In this document: positions 1-11,500 of the stretch, in pieces
Layout of the letters: each line of letters begins with the position of its first letter
Position numbering within the stretch: position 1 is the stretch's first letter
Source: a virus
Length of the DNA stretch: 64,000 bases
Strand: one strand, 5' to 3'
IMG/VR virus record: IMGVR_UViG_3300025876_000018
Span: 1 to 64,000 of that record
Notes under the pieces: generated by a model
What the model was told of the DNA's origin: nothing
Databases searched by the model: none
The model's input: only the letters and a program-made list of their open reading frames with translations
Made by a program: the position numbers and the translations under genes

Positions 1-363
1 AACAATATTATAGAAAACGATCCAGAAGCTACAGGTGAATATAATATAGATAGATACTTAGATGCATTTAATAAAAGGGTTAAACCATTATTAGTTTGTT
101 TCGATCCTTCATTAAGGGATGATATTTTAATTTCTAATCCTTCTGATAGAAAATATTATACTCGTCAAGAATTAGAATTAACATCAGGACAACCATTTAA
201 AGATGGTGACCAAGATAAATTAGATGAATTATTAACTATTACTGATGAGGAATTAGAATTTTGGAATAAGATAGGTGTTTCTCCCACATATATGTTTGAA
301 GATTATGGAATAGATGATGAATTTTCATATGACGTAAAAACCCAAAGGACGGTAACCCAATGA
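1..363 (+). CDS. 3' end of an unidentified phage gene (last 120 codons)
   Basis: An open frame enters from the left edge and stops at TGA 361-363, giving 120 residues of C-terminus. The composition is ordinary for a soluble phage protein: charged, with motifs such as KPLLVCFDPSLRDDIL and a DEELEFW patch near the end. I do not recognise the family and assign no function. The last 39 nt overlap the 3' end of the convergent gp13-like gene. The start and full length lie outside the window. Coding is supported by an uninterrupted frame and by amino-acid composition like that of neighbouring genes. Confidence 0.75.
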   Translation, partial: NNIIENDPEATGEYNIDRYLDAFNKRVKPLLVCFDPSLRDDILISNPSDRKYYTRQELELTSGQPFKDGDQDKLDELLTITDEELEFWNKIGVSPTYMFEDYGIDDEFSYDVKTQRTVTQ

Positions 364-1470
364 TTTATTAAGGTTTTCCGCTTCTAATCCTTTATTTTCT
401 AATTGTTTAACATTACTTAATCTTTCTAATCTTAGGTCTAATTGTTCTAACAATTTAACTTGTTCTTCTTTACCTTCACTTAATAGACTATCATAATCCA
501 TTGTCAGTTCTGCGTCTGGTACTTTTAATGACCCCTGAAATTTACCCCTTACCCTACCTAAAGCTTCTTTAAATAAAGACGTAAGATATCTTCTTATCCA
601 CACCCTTGTTGGTTCGTTTAACTGTGAATATTGTATTTTAGATAATGGTACGTCATTAGGTAGTTTAATAATATCTGGATTATCTGCTAAACATTCATCT
701 CTATTTTCGTCTGTAACATCGTAATAATGGTACCATACTTTAGTCCCTGCAAGTCCAATCTGACTATTCACTAACCCTGCACCTGCGAAAGATAATCTAC
801 TTCCTGGTATAGGTAGAAGATGTAACAATCTCGTACCGTTGGGTCCTGCAGTTACTTTATAAGATAATTCACTCCTCAGTAATTTAGATTTAAGACTAAA
901 ATCTTGTGCCCTTAATAACACATCAAAAGCGGGTGCCACATAAAATCCACCATTTCCTAAACCACCGCCTTGACCCCAACCTGCGTATGGGACTTGTCCG
1001 AATCCACCACCAAACCCATAATCACCAAAACCCGCAAATGAGTAAAGTGCATGATCAGTAGAATTAGGGGTAATCCACAATATTTCATTTATTTCTCTTC
1101 CTTTAGGTATCTGATATACTTGTTGGTTCGCAACTATACTAACATAATCTTTTTTTAATTCCCAAGGTCCCCTAGTTTGTAAACCAACTTGTTTAGAATA
1201 TGCATATGAAAAGTTACTTTCAAAGTCTAAAGATCTAGTAGTTAATGCAAATGCGATATCTACTTTATTAGCATCTTTATCTAATAAAGAAGACCATTGG
1301 TTTTCAATTAACCAATCTTGTACTCTTTGAGCATAATCCTCAACGGCAGTCTCCAAAAGAGAGTTCATTTGATCCCAATCCAATTCTATTTTTCTAATTG
1401 GTGCACCTAATCTATGTTTTATCTGAGTAAATAAATCTTCTTTTAAATTATCGTTTAAAGAATTTGGCAT
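325..1470 (-). CDS. Neck protein, T4 gp13-like
   Basis: Probable neck (head completion) protein of the head-tail junction, 381 aa; T4 gp13 is about 309 aa. The N-terminal stretch RLGAPIRKIELDWDQ (residues 20-34), followed by a helical region ending in DYAQ, matches my recollection of the gp13 family start, in which an RLGAP-xxxVEL-xxDQ motif leads into a helix. Residues 110-135 (KDYVSIVANQQVYQIPKG) resemble the beta segment of the same family. A glycine-rich insertion around residues 147-175 (GFGDYGFGGGFGQ and following) is unusual. The next neck genes, gp14-like and gp15-like, lie about 2.5 kb away on the other strand, so the neck cluster has been split and inverted. The gene starts from a promoter palindrome shared with the gene at 1510. 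The family call is from remembered motifs only. Confidence 0.6.
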   Translation of the reverse strand: MPNSLNDNLKEDLFTQIKHRLGAPIRKIELDWDQMNSLLETAVEDYAQRVQDWLIENQWSSLLDKDANKVDIAFALTTRSLDFESNFSYAYSKQVGLQTRGPWELKKDYVSIVANQQVYQIPKGREINEILWITPNSTDHALYSFAGFGDYGFGGGFGQVPYAGWGQGGGLGNGGFYVAPAFDVLLRAQDFSLKSKLLRSELSYKVTAGPNGTRLLHLLPIPGSRLSFAGAGLVNSQIGLAGTKVWYHYYDVTDENRDECLADNPDIIKLPNDVPLSKIQYSQLNEPTRVWIRRYLTSLFKEALGRVRGKFQGSLKVPDAELTMDYDSLLSEGKEEQVKLLEQLDLRLERLSNVKQLENKGLEAENLNKSLGYRPLGFYVI

Positions 1471-1485
1471 AATCTATTGTTTATT

Positions 1486-1506
1486 TATAAATATTGCAAT
1501 ATTTAT
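1486..1506. promoter_or_regulatory. Divergent late-type promoter palindrome
   Basis: A perfect 20-bp palindrome (1487-1506, ATAAATATTG followed by its reverse complement) lies between the divergent starts at 1470 and 1510. Each half reads AATATTTAT towards its own gene, the motif found upstream of many structural genes here. The rightward copy ends 3 nt before the first ATG at 1510, so that transcript would be leaderless or nearly so. Confidence 0.5.
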
Positions 1507-1509
1507 TAA

Positions 1510-1890
1510 ATGATGAAAAATGTGATTAAAAAAATATTAAAAGAGGAAACTAATAGAATAGGTTTTAATGGAACCGATGTTTATGAAACACAAGATGAGA
1601 TTGCGTTAGGATTATCCTATAAAGCGATGCAACATTTAATAGATGCACTTAGAGATATTGAATCAGCGTTAGAAAACGTAGATGATAAAAATATGGAAAA
1701 GGTTTTAAATAGTATACGAATGTCTTTGTTGAGTGATGGTGGTAGACAAGAAGGTTTTGCAGCAGAACACGATACTGAATATGATAACATTATAAATGTT
1801 TTAGGGGATATGATAGATGGTAAAAAACAGGATAACGTTAATTTTAATTTAAATGGTCCCGGACCTAAAGCACCTGAAGGTGAGATTTAA
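1510..1890 (+). CDS. Small tagged protein, unknown function
   Basis: A 126-aa protein I cannot assign. It begins with a short basic helix, MMKNVIKKILKEE, ending in LKE at residues 10-12. This is the simplest version of the N-terminal tag shared by about 13 proteins here, and it resembles capsid-targeting peptides cut by a prohead protease. The rest is acidic and predicted helical (residues 30-75) with a Gly/Pro-rich tail. Two ATGs sit side by side at 1510 and 1513; either could start translation. The 3' end overlaps the convergent glutaredoxin gene by 26 nt. A role as a packaged internal protein is inference from the tag. Confidence 0.7.
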   Translation: MMKNVIKKILKEETNRIGFNGTDVYETQDEIALGLSYKAMQHLIDALRDIESALENVDDKNMEKVLNSIRMSLLSDGGRQEGFAAEHDTEYDNIINVLGDMIDGKKQDNVNFNLNGPGPKAPEGEI

Positions 1891-2122
1891 TTAAATCTAC
1901 CGCTTCATTAATCGTATTAAAAGACCTATCAGGAAGAAATGCGGTTTTACCTACCATAATTGCGGGTAGAAACTCACTATCTACTTTTTTAGAAAATTGA
2001 TCGTACAATTTTTCATGTTTATCTACGTCTAAAACAATAAAATCAATATTGTTCTCACTTAATTGTTTTTTTAAGTTGTCGCAGTGGGGACAACCTTTCA
2101 TTGAAAATACTTTAACTTCCAT
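1865..2122 (-). CDS. Glutaredoxin/thioredoxin-like protein
   Basis: An 85-aa thiol-disulfide oxidoreductase of the glutaredoxin fold. The active-site motif CPHC is at residues 11-14 after a beta strand (VKVFSMKG). The later FLPAIMVG stretch supplies the conserved cis-proline region of thioredoxin-fold proteins. Length is typical of phage glutaredoxins, such as T4 NrdC (87 aa). Phage glutaredoxins usually supply electrons to ribonucleotide reductase; this phage has a class II reductase at 52447-54351, which could be the partner, but the genes are far apart. The start overlaps the end of the upstream SNF2 helicase gene by 11 nt, so the two probably form one minus-strand operon. Confidence 0.85.
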   Translation of the reverse strand: MEVKVFSMKGCPHCDNLKKQLSENNIDFIVLDVDKHEKLYDQFSKKVDSEFLPAIMVGKTAFLPDRSFNTINEAVDLIKSHLQVL

Positions 2123-3905
2123 TATCTACTTTTTTTAAAAATTCATTTATTATATCATCTTCACCCATTATGGTTCCGATCACTTTCTTTTTTTCATTTA
2201 ATATATCCCATACTAATGTATCTATAGTTTCATCCATTAACATATAATAAATATTAACAGTTTCACTTTGCCCAATTCTATAAGCTCTATCTTCCGCTTG
2301 TTCATGATTACCAGGCACCCAATCCAAAGAGTTCATAATCACAATTTCCGCCTTAGTTAAGGTTAACCCTACACCTGCCGCCTTAATTTGTCCAACAAAC
2401 ACCATACAACTATCATCTTCTTGAAATCTATCTACTGCATGTTGTTTTTGTTTATCAGTCATTCCTCCCCTAACACATACGCATTTATCACCGAAATGGT
2501 TAATAAATGTGTCCATTTCTTCATTAAAATTACAAAATATAATTGTTTTTTTATTTAATTCTAACGCTTCTTCTGTTTTTTCTATAGTATAAGGCACTGT
2601 CTCCATAGATATAAAAGTTCTTAAAAGTGTCATTTCTACTAAATCTTTAGATGGGTTCCCTTTTTTACCATCTAATTTACGTTGTTCAATATACTCATTC
2701 CACACATTTTTATAACCATCTACATTTTCTAATTCTAAATAAACTGGTGTAATTAATTTTTCGGGTAAGTCTAACACATTTTCTTTTTTTCTTCTAAGAA
2801 TAGTTCTTTTTGTTTTTGAAGCCAATTCATCTAAATTAGATGCACCTTTAGTTACCCAAACGTATCTACCACCTTTTCTGAATCTAACGCCCTCACAATA
2901 TGTTTTTGCGAAATGTACCCAATTATTTGTAATCGGAGAATCAATTATTGATAGTAGATTATAATAATCCATAGGCCTATTAGCAATAGGTGTACCTGTA
3001 AGTAACCACACCCTCTCACACCCAAAATTCTTAGATAAATCTTTTAATATCGCACCTCTTTTACTTTTATGATTTTTAACATAGTGAGCCTCATCTAAAA
3101 TTAACAAATCAGGATTAAAATTTACTATGTCTCTCATAAGTTCCCATTCTTCATAATTTTTATTTTTTTCCGCAACTGTGTGGAAATTTTTTAATATATC
3201 ATAATTAATTATGGTAAATCTAGATGGGTCCCAATGAGTACCGCTTATGATAGAAACGTCCTCACAAAAGTTTTGGACTTCTCTCATCCAGTTAATTTTA
3301 AGTGAGGAAGGGCATATAATTAAGACTCTTTCTGCGTTACATTCTAATGCAGCAACAATGGACTGATATGTTTTACCCAATCCCATATCATCCGCTAAAA
3401 TACATTTTTTATTTTTTAATAAAAATTTAATTCCGTCTTCTTGATGTTTAAATGCGCGCCAACCTCTCTTATCTAATTTACTATACTTTTCAAAATCAAC
3501 ATCAACATCAATTTCTTCATAATGTATGTCATCTAAAATCTGTGTTTTAGGTACCCAAATCAGTTTAACATCTTTTTGATTTTTATATAGTTTACAAATA
3601 ATGTGAATAGCTTTATCAGATTCTGCTAATAAAGTTTCTACAAATATTTTTTTAGGTAAAATTTTTAAATTGTGCTCTTCTTTTAATTCATTAGAAAAAT
3701 AGTCTGTTAGTTCTACCACTTTATTTAAAATAATTGGTTCAAAATGTAAATATTTTTTTACGTATTTAGATTGATTATTAGTTAGGAAGTATTTTTTTTC
3801 TGTCTCTATTTTTTTCTTCATATATTTTATATAAGGGTTATTACCCTTATATGTAGCAAGTAAATCTTCACCATCTAGATTTTTTATATCTTTAATATCT
3901 AACAT
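2112..3905 (-). CDS. SNF2-family DNA helicase/translocase
   Basis: A 597-aa superfamily 2 ATPase of the SNF2/SWI2 type. Visible motifs: Walker A DMGLGKT (173-179), DEAH Walker B (271-274), motif III TGTP (303-306), and C-terminal GVGLTLTKA, then QAEDRAYRIGQ (motifs V-VI; the arginine finger is in the RIGQ-type signature typical of SNF2). The N-terminal about 140 residues are unassigned. Proteins of this class translocate on double-stranded DNA and remodel protein-DNA complexes or forks. In T4-like phages the related UvsW (also SF2) acts in recombination and in the switch from origin to recombination-dependent replication, but the RIGQ motif places this one in SNF2 rather than UvsW. The glutaredoxin gene follows with an 11-nt overlap. 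Transcription diverges from the gp14-like gene. Confidence 0.9.
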   Translation of the reverse strand: MLDIKDIKNLDGEDLLATYKGNNPYIKYMKKKIETEKKYFLTNNQSKYVKKYLHFEPIILNKVVELTDYFSNELKEEHNLKILPKKIFVETLLAESDKAIHIICKLYKNQKDVKLIWVPKTQILDDIHYEEIDVDVDFEKYSKLDKRGWRAFKHQEDGIKFLLKNKKCILADDMGLGKTYQSIVAALECNAERVLIICPSSLKINWMREVQNFCEDVSIISGTHWDPSRFTIINYDILKNFHTVAEKNKNYEEWELMRDIVNFNPDLLILDEAHYVKNHKSKRGAILKDLSKNFGCERVWLLTGTPIANRPMDYYNLLSIIDSPITNNWVHFAKTYCEGVRFRKGGRYVWVTKGASNLDELASKTKRTILRRKKENVLDLPEKLITPVYLELENVDGYKNVWNEYIEQRKLDGKKGNPSKDLVEMTLLRTFISMETVPYTIEKTEEALELNKKTIIFCNFNEEMDTFINHFGDKCVCVRGGMTDKQKQHAVDRFQEDDSCMVFVGQIKAAGVGLTLTKAEIVIMNSLDWVPGNHEQAEDRAYRIGQSETVNIYYMLMDETIDTLVWDILNEKKKVIGTIMGEDDIINEFLKKVDNGS

Positions 3906-3936
3906 ATTTATAATAATAAGGATTTTTTTCCTAAAA

Positions 3937-3948
3937 ATAAATATTTAT
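3937..3948. promoter_or_regulatory. Divergent late-type promoter palindrome
   Basis: ATAAATATTTAT, a perfect 12-bp palindrome, lies between the divergent starts at 3905 and 3962. It combines two opposed copies of the ATATTTAT motif. The rightward copy lies 13 nt before the gp14-like ATG, the leftward one about 31 nt before the helicase ATG. Confidence 0.45.
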
Positions 3949-3961
3949 CTATAAAAGAAAT

Positions 3962-4483
3962 ATGTCGCAACAAAGAAAAGTCCCAATAGAAAGATTAAAC
4001 AAGTTTTTTTCTGCTGAAGATTTTGAATTAGAAATAGGTTTTGGTAGGGAATGGTTAGAAGGTGATATAAATATAAAAGTTATTCTTTATCAGGTTGATA
4101 GGGTGGAGACTACTATAGATAACATTTATGGTGAGGCAGGTAAAGATGAAATAAGATTTAAACCACCAATAGAAATACCAGTTAATTTTAACTATGCTGC
4201 ACCCACTAATAAAAACTACAATTCTGATGGGTCTATGAGGTATTTAGAGCGTGGTAATATAACAATAGGGGTGTACCAAGATCAGTTGGACGAATTAGGT
4301 GTAGATATTAGTTATGGTGATTATATTGGTTATGCAGAAACTGAAACAAAAATAAAATATTTCACAGTATCAAATGATGGTAGGATAAATTCAGATAATG
4401 CCCATACAATGGTTGGGTATAAAGGTTTTTATAGAACTATAACTTGTGTACCTACTGACTTAGACGAATTTGACGGAAAATAA
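3962..4483 (+). CDS. Putative neck protein, T4 gp14-like
   Basis: A 173-aa protein directly upstream of the gp15-like gene (2-nt gap), the position of gp14 in T4-like genomes. The C-terminal half has beta-rich features remembered from gp14 relatives: an ERGNITIGVYQDQLDELG stretch, a GDYIGYAETETKIKYF stretch, then GYKGFYRTITC and an acidic DLDEFDGK end. It is shorter than T4 gp14 (about 256 aa). The call depends on gene order and weak motif memory. It could be another head-tail connector protein. Confidence 0.45.
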   Translation: MSQQRKVPIERLNKFFSAEDFELEIGFGREWLEGDINIKVILYQVDRVETTIDNIYGEAGKDEIRFKPPIEIPVNFNYAAPTNKNYNSDGSMRYLERGNITIGVYQDQLDELGVDISYGDYIGYAETETKIKYFTVSNDGRINSDNAHTMVGYKGFYRTITCVPTDLDEFDGK

Positions 4484-4485
4484 AT

Positions 4486-5517
4486 ATGGGATTACCAAAA
4501 AACTATAGAAAAGATTTAAAAATTACCCCACATAAACAGGGGTTTGAGCAAAGACAAAGTATCTTAGACGATATCGCTAATAAAGGTACCTATTTACCAA
4601 AGGGGATACTACATGAAGATATGGATGGTGAGTTAATAAATTATGTTAAAAATGATATTGACTTGTCTTTGGCGGGTGAAAAAGTACCCGTAATATTTTT
4701 AACAACCCAAAGGTGGGCAGAGTTTTCAAAAACATGGCAATATTCAGATATAGATAAAAATATTACACTACCTTTCATCACTATTGTTAGAAAACCAGAT
4801 CCACAACAAGGTACAAACTACGCAGGGTCTTTTAATATACCAGGAAGACCAACATTTACTTATATGAAAATACCAACATGGGATGGTAACAGAAAAGGGT
4901 ATGATATATATAAAATACCCCAACCTATATCTGTAGATATTATGTACGAAGTAAGGTTGTTTTGTAATAGAATGAGGGACTTAAATGTGATGAACAGGAA
5001 AATGCTAACTTCTTTTTCTGCATTAGAAAAATATATTAGGGTTAATGGTCATCCAATACCATTATTATTAGATGGTATTAGTGATGAAAGTCAAATTACT
5101 AATTTAGATGAAAGAAAATATTACGTTCAGACGTTTACTATTAAAATGATGGGATATTTATTAGACGAAGAAGACTTTGTTGTTACACCTGCGATTAGTA
5201 GGGGAATACAATTTTATGAAATTAGTGAAGAATTATATAGGGCTCAATATCAAATCAATGTTGATGATCAAGATAAAACAATCTGTATCAACGTACTATT
5301 TAATAGTGGGGTAAGTAGTGTAACTATACCTATAGAGATAGATGCGACTTATAACGATTCTAATTTCACAAACGCAAGTTCTGTAATATTAAAAGTCAAT
5401 GGTGTTGATAAAACATTACCATTTACAGTAAGTAATGGTGATGAATTATACATAAAAGTAAATAAAGTAGATGGTAATTTATCATCTGATGTGAAAATAA
5501 CTGGTACGATATTATGA
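4486..5517 (+). CDS. Tail completion/sheath terminator protein, T4 gp15-like
   Basis: A 343-aa protein similar in pattern to T4 gp15 (272 aa), the hexameric ring that caps the tail tube and sheath and joins them to the neck. Residues 67-105 (VPVIFLTTQRWAEFSK, then LPFITIVRKPD) and 145-175 (IPQPISVDIMYEVRLFCNRMRD) match the gp15 scheme: a basic segment, a Pro-containing strand, and a 'YELxIFxR' strand-helix. It ends with a segment like the conserved C-terminal strand (YYVQTFTIKMMGYLL). Residues 265-343 form an extra beta-rich, Ig-like tail absent from T4 gp15. The stop codon overlaps the fibre gene start in an ATGA, indicating translational coupling. Confidence 0.65.
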   Translation: MGLPKNYRKDLKITPHKQGFEQRQSILDDIANKGTYLPKGILHEDMDGELINYVKNDIDLSLAGEKVPVIFLTTQRWAEFSKTWQYSDIDKNITLPFITIVRKPDPQQGTNYAGSFNIPGRPTFTYMKIPTWDGNRKGYDIYKIPQPISVDIMYEVRLFCNRMRDLNVMNRKMLTSFSALEKYIRVNGHPIPLLLDGISDESQITNLDERKYYVQTFTIKMMGYLLDEEDFVVTPAISRGIQFYEISEELYRAQYQINVDDQDKTICINVLFNSGVSSVTIPIEIDATYNDSNFTNASSVILKVNGVDKTLPFTVSNGDELYIKVNKVDGNLSSDVKITGTIL

Positions 5518-8500
5518 GTAGTTGCGACAATTCTAACATAAGAAAAAATTATATAGTATCTGGTGTAGAACAAGACATTTTAAGTGCTTGTACTGGATTC
5601 TATACGAATGACATTTATCCTTGTACTGGTGATACTATAATCGTACATAGTGATATATTATCTGCGAACACAATTAATTCATCTGTATTTTTAAGTGGTG
5701 GTACAAATCTATTGGATATATTCGGTAGTATGGACACAAACACTTTTGTTACGGGTATGACATACGATAACTCTAATAACCTAAGTATTGGTAGAAATGA
5801 TGGCGTCTCTTTTGGAGTTAATATTAGTGAGTTTAGTGGTTTAACCATTAATGGTGTATTAAGTGCTTGTACTGGTGTATATACAACTAACATATATGGA
5901 TGTTCACCAATAACAGTACACGATGAGTTAATATTTTTAAGTGGACTAACTCTAAGTAGTATATCCCAAGACAATGGTTTAACAGAAATATTAGCTCGTG
6001 ATAGTGGTACGGGTGAGGTTAAATATAGAGATGTTAGTTCCATTGCTCCAGCAGCAAAATTACAAAACACATATTTTGTTTCCTCATTAAGTGGTGATAA
6101 TTCTACTGCCTTAGTCGGTGACATAAATAATCCTTGGAAAACAATCACAGAAGCTAGAAATCAAGCCGTTGTAGATGGGTATTCAAATTCATTGATTCAT
6201 GTTTATTCTGGTGAGTATTTAGAAGATGAGATTCAATATGAAAATGGTAATTTTTACTTCGAACCAAACTCTAAGGTTACCACACAAAGAACGGCTAGTG
6301 GTGGTACTACATCTATTTTTAGATTAGGTCAAACTTTAGTTTATGAATCAAACACATATTCAGCTAACACTTGTAATGTTTATGGTTATGGTGATTTTTC
6401 AGTATCAGCTACAACGGATACAGATTCTTTTGGTGGTTTTATTTTAAGTATGTTAGGTGACTCTAATTCTTATTTTGAGTTTAATGATGCCTATGTACAT
6501 AGTGGTGAAGCATTTTGGGCTGGAGGTAATTCTATACTAACTTTAGAAGGTCATGATATCTTACTAGACCCTAGTGGTAGTGATGGTTTAGATTTTAGTG
6601 ACACATCAACTACGCTAATTAATGTAAATGATATTGTTGGTGGCAATAGTCATTATAATATACATTATAGACAATCTTTTGCTGGTAAATCTGTGGTTAA
6701 TTTTAATAAGCTAATTGGTTCGGACCAACTTATTGGATTTGATAGGTTTATGCAACCTACGGCTGAAATCACAATGAACTTTAACTTAATTGAACACACT
6801 GGAGGTTCTCGATATATAATAAACTCAGGAGATAATTTAGGGGCGAAAGTTACATTAAATGGTGATTTTTACGCACCTTATGGTAATGGTATATTGTTAT
6901 ATCATGATGCTGGTGAATATAATATAAATGGTAATATAACTTGTAGAGATACAGCGTTATTATCTGTAGGTGTTTTATCACCTAGTAATGATTTTGTTTT
7001 AAATTATAATGGAGATATTGTTACGAGTGGTGTAACATCAGAGCCGCCCCCCCTTAATTCTAATGGTGGTATCGAATTAAATAAAATAACCGCTAACTTA
7101 AATGGTTCATTAACTAATTTGTCTTTAGGTGATTTATCTAACGGTATTAACATTGATGGTGATTCTATATTATCTATAGATAATTTTGATATTAATGTTG
7201 CTAGTGGTAATACTATAGGAACTTCATCATCTAATGTTGTAAACATAAAACATTCATTGAATATTAATAAACCAATGAGTTCTGGCATTACAACAACTGG
7301 GTTGTTTAATTATACAGGAACAACAAATGTTGGTGATTTAGTAGTTTATAATACACCAACAAACGACAATTCATTAACTCAAATTTTAGGGAGAAATTCT
7401 ACAACTGGAGATGTAGAATACAGAGATGTTAGTTCTATTATAAGTGCAGCAACATCACAAGACACATTTGTTAGTGGTGGCACATATAATGAAGGTACGA
7501 CATCAATAGATTTTAGTGGTAATAGTATTGAGACTACATTTAGTGTTTCATTAAGTGGTATCAGTTCTAATATCGATATTTATAATACTTACTTCGTCTC
7601 ACCAACAGGTGATGACTCAACTGCGGTTAGGGGTGATTTACATAATCCATTTAAAACAATAACTGCAGCTAGGAATAAAGTGGTTTCTGAATTGTCAGCT
7701 TCAACAGTAACTGGTGACACGCTTATTCATGTTTACCCTGGTAGTTATGAAGAAGAAGAAATTCAATATGAAAATGGTAACTTTTATTTTGAACCAAATT
7801 CTATTGTAACAATGACGCCAACCCTTGTTGCTAACGCAAGTGCACTATTTAAATTAGGTTCAACACCAACTAAAGTTTCTAATATTTATTCCGCAACAAC
7901 TTGTAATGTTTATGGTTATGGTATATTTGTGGTTTCAGCAAGTACAGATGGTAGTGTTGGTGGTACTGTTTTAGATTTGGAAAGCAATTCTGTTTCGTCT
8001 TTTGAATTCGATATTATTAATATCGAAAACGGATTAGGTATTAACTCAAAAGATGTGTCTACATTACATTTAGAGGGTAATGATATAAATGTAGACATTA
8101 GTGCAGACTGTATTGCAATGCAAGATGGTTCTAAACATATTATAAATGTAAATAAAGTAGTAGGTGGTAGTGGTCATTGGGGGTTCCATTATAGTAATTA
8201 TTCGGGAACGTCTTTAGTAAATATTTCAGAAATATTAGGAAAACCATCATTTCAACCTATAGGATTTAGTGACACTGAAGATGGGGCTGAAATTGTTGTT
8301 AATTTCAACAAGCTATCTCATGAACCAGTGGGTACCCAATTTGTTATCAATAATAGCAACCAAAAAGGTGGTAAGATAACACTTAACGGTAATATAGAAG
8401 CACAAAGAGGTATTGTTTATGGGCAAACATGTACTGGTGGTGAGTTTAATTATAATGGTGATATAATTGTAAACGAATACCCTATTCTTAACTCTTTTAC

Positions 8501-11500
8501 TGGTCCACATAATGGTAATACTTTTTTTTATAATGGTAATATCATTTCAAATGGGGATAACGGTAACGGTTCTATATTACTTAAGGGTGGTACAACTATT
8601 TTAAATGGCTCTTTAACAAATAACACTTTTACTGGTAACACTAATGGTGTTTCTATAACTTCAGACCCAACAGATTTAAAAATTGGTAATTTCGATATTA
8701 ATGTTAATACTGAATCTATAACGTCTACCGCGTCTCAGACGGTGGAAATTTTACATTCTTTAAATGTAAATAAACCTATCAATTCCAACATAACAACAAC
8801 TGGGTTGTTTAACTATACGGGAACAACAAATGTAGGTGATTTAGTAATATATAATACACCGACAAATGATAATTCATTAACAGAAATATTAGGAAGAAAT
8901 TCTACAACTGGAGATGTAGAATATAGAGATGTTAATTCTATTATAAGTGCAGCAACATCAGCAGATACGTTTGTCACTGGATTTACTTATGACAATTCTA
9001 ATAATTTAACTATCACTAGAAATGATGGTGTTGATTTAACTACCTCTATTAATATAATGTCTGCACTTACTGTTACATCATTATCTGGTGTAAGTACAAT
9101 ACAAGACGATGGTGGAGAATTAACTATTATTAGTGATGACTTTAAGATTAAAGGTGATGGTATTACTATACAAGATAATGGTGGGAATGATAAAATATCT
9201 ATTGATACTACAACATCTACACCTGAATTATCAGGTGAAATATCTTTTAATGACAACCAAAATTTTAGTAGTAATGTTTTTGTTAGTAATGTTTTAACTG
9301 CAACAACAATATCAGCGACAACTTATTTTGGGGATGGATCGAATTTAACTGGGATATCTACTGATAATTTTTATGTTAGTGGTGGTTCCTATGATGTGGG
9401 AACAAATAATATTAATTTTAGTGGTAACAATGTAGTAACTACTTTTGATGTTGGTTTAAGTTCTTTAATCAGTTCGGTTAGTGGAGATACTTTTGTTGTT
9501 AGTGGTAACGCGGATGTTGCAACTTCACAATTAACATTTACATATAATACTGGAGGTACATTTACTGTAACAAATTCTGCAGCGTTATTCTCAGACAATG
9601 ATATTAACGTAACTGGTGGTACTTATAACCCATCATCAGGATGTGTCACATTCACCACAAATAGTGGGACAACTTTCGATGTTTGTGGTTTTGTTACAGG
9701 TATAACAGATACCTTTACCACTGGTTCTACTTTGGTTGGTGAGACGATTCAATTCGATAGTAATATATTAGGTACCAATTATTATAATGTTAGTTTAAGT
9801 CCTGTGTTAAGTGGTAAAACAGATAATTTAACATTTAATAGTTATACATCTAATACTGAAACAATATTAAACTCAAAAGTAAGTGGGGCAACTAATTTGT
9901 CTACCACAGGATTATTTGCACAAAAGAATGGTGATAATTTAGAATTTAAAGGTTTAACATCTACTGGTGGTACTGTCACAATTACTAATGATAGTACAAC
10001 AGTCAATTTAGAAGTTTTGGATACTACTGATACTAACTCATTTAGTACTGGTGGTACGGTAACACAATCCGCAACAAGTGGTGATAGTGAAGTTATTGTG
10101 CAAATTGTAGGTAATTCAGGTTTTACACCATATAACATTACAGGACTTACAGATACGTTTGTAAATGATTTTAGTATAAGTTCAAATACATTTACTATTT
10201 CACAAAACGATGGTACCTCATTTGTCGCTACCGCAGATACAATAGACTTAGCGACTGTACTAAGTGCAGTTACTTTTGATATTGGTACATCTGGTAGTAT
10301 ATCCGCAACAACATTTAATGGTGGTACGTTTAATGGAACTTTTGTTGGTGATGGTAGTGGGTTAACAGGTATTACAGATAACAATACATTTGTCACTGGA
10401 ACAACATTCGCATCCAATCAACTAACACTAACAAGAAATGATAATGTAGATATATTTAGTCTATCTGGTGGTTCTAATGTCACCTTAAGTGAAACGGCAA
10501 CAAATGATATATTGATAGATGTTTCATTACCATCTTCTATGAATACATTTGTTACTGGTGGTACATATAACGAATCTACTGATACAATTACTTTAACTAG
10601 AAATGATGCGGCTACAGTAGACATTACTGGTGTTACAGATACTTTTACTACAGGATCTACATACGATAATGGAACTGCGTTAGCGACATTTACTAAAAAT
10701 GATGGTACGACATATACTTTAGATTTATCAACAATAGATGTTAATGATACATTTGTCACAGGATTCACTTACAACAATACAAATACGTTTACAATTAGTA
10801 GAAATGATGGTGTTGATTTAAACACCTCAATAAATACAATGACAGGTTTAACTGTTAATGGTGATATAACTGTCACAGGAACTTCTAACTTAAATGCGGT
10901 TACTGCTACCACAATTGATTTTGATTTAAACTATACTGGCGAGACCGCTGAAGGTAGGTTATCTTGGAACTTTGAGGATGCTACTTTAGATTTAGGTATG
11001 GGTGGTGGAAACGTTACCCAACAGATTGGACAAGAAATATATTATATAGTTAAAAATCAAAGTGGGGCAACAATATCAAACGGTAGGGTTGTTAGGAACG
11101 CTGGCTCATTTGGTGCATCGGGTAGGATTTTAGGTGAATATATGATTGCGGATGGTACATATCCTTTCGCAAAAACTTTAGGTATTGCAACAGAAGATAT
11201 ATTAAATGGTGAAGATGGTTTAGTTACTGAATTTGGTGTTGTTAGAGGTATAGATACCACAGGTTCATTATATGGTGAATCTTGGTCTGATGGTGACGTA
11301 TTATACGTTTCACCAACAATACCAGGAGGATTAACCTCAGTAGAACCAAGTGCTCCCAATCAAGTATTGGAGATGGGTGTTATTTTAAATGCAGCAGCTA
11401 ACGGTTCTATATTTGTAGATAGACATTTATCAACTAAATTAGGGGATATTAGTGATATTCAAACAACTGGAGCAACAAATGGTGATTTAATTGTTTATAA

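Noticed and set aside
9842-11359. Long minus-strand open frames (about 100-190 codons) opposite the giant fibre gene
   Set aside because: They mirror repetitive coding sequence of the plus-strand fibre gene, are rich in Val/Pro/Ser/Thr with no recognisable motif, and lack promoters; shadows.
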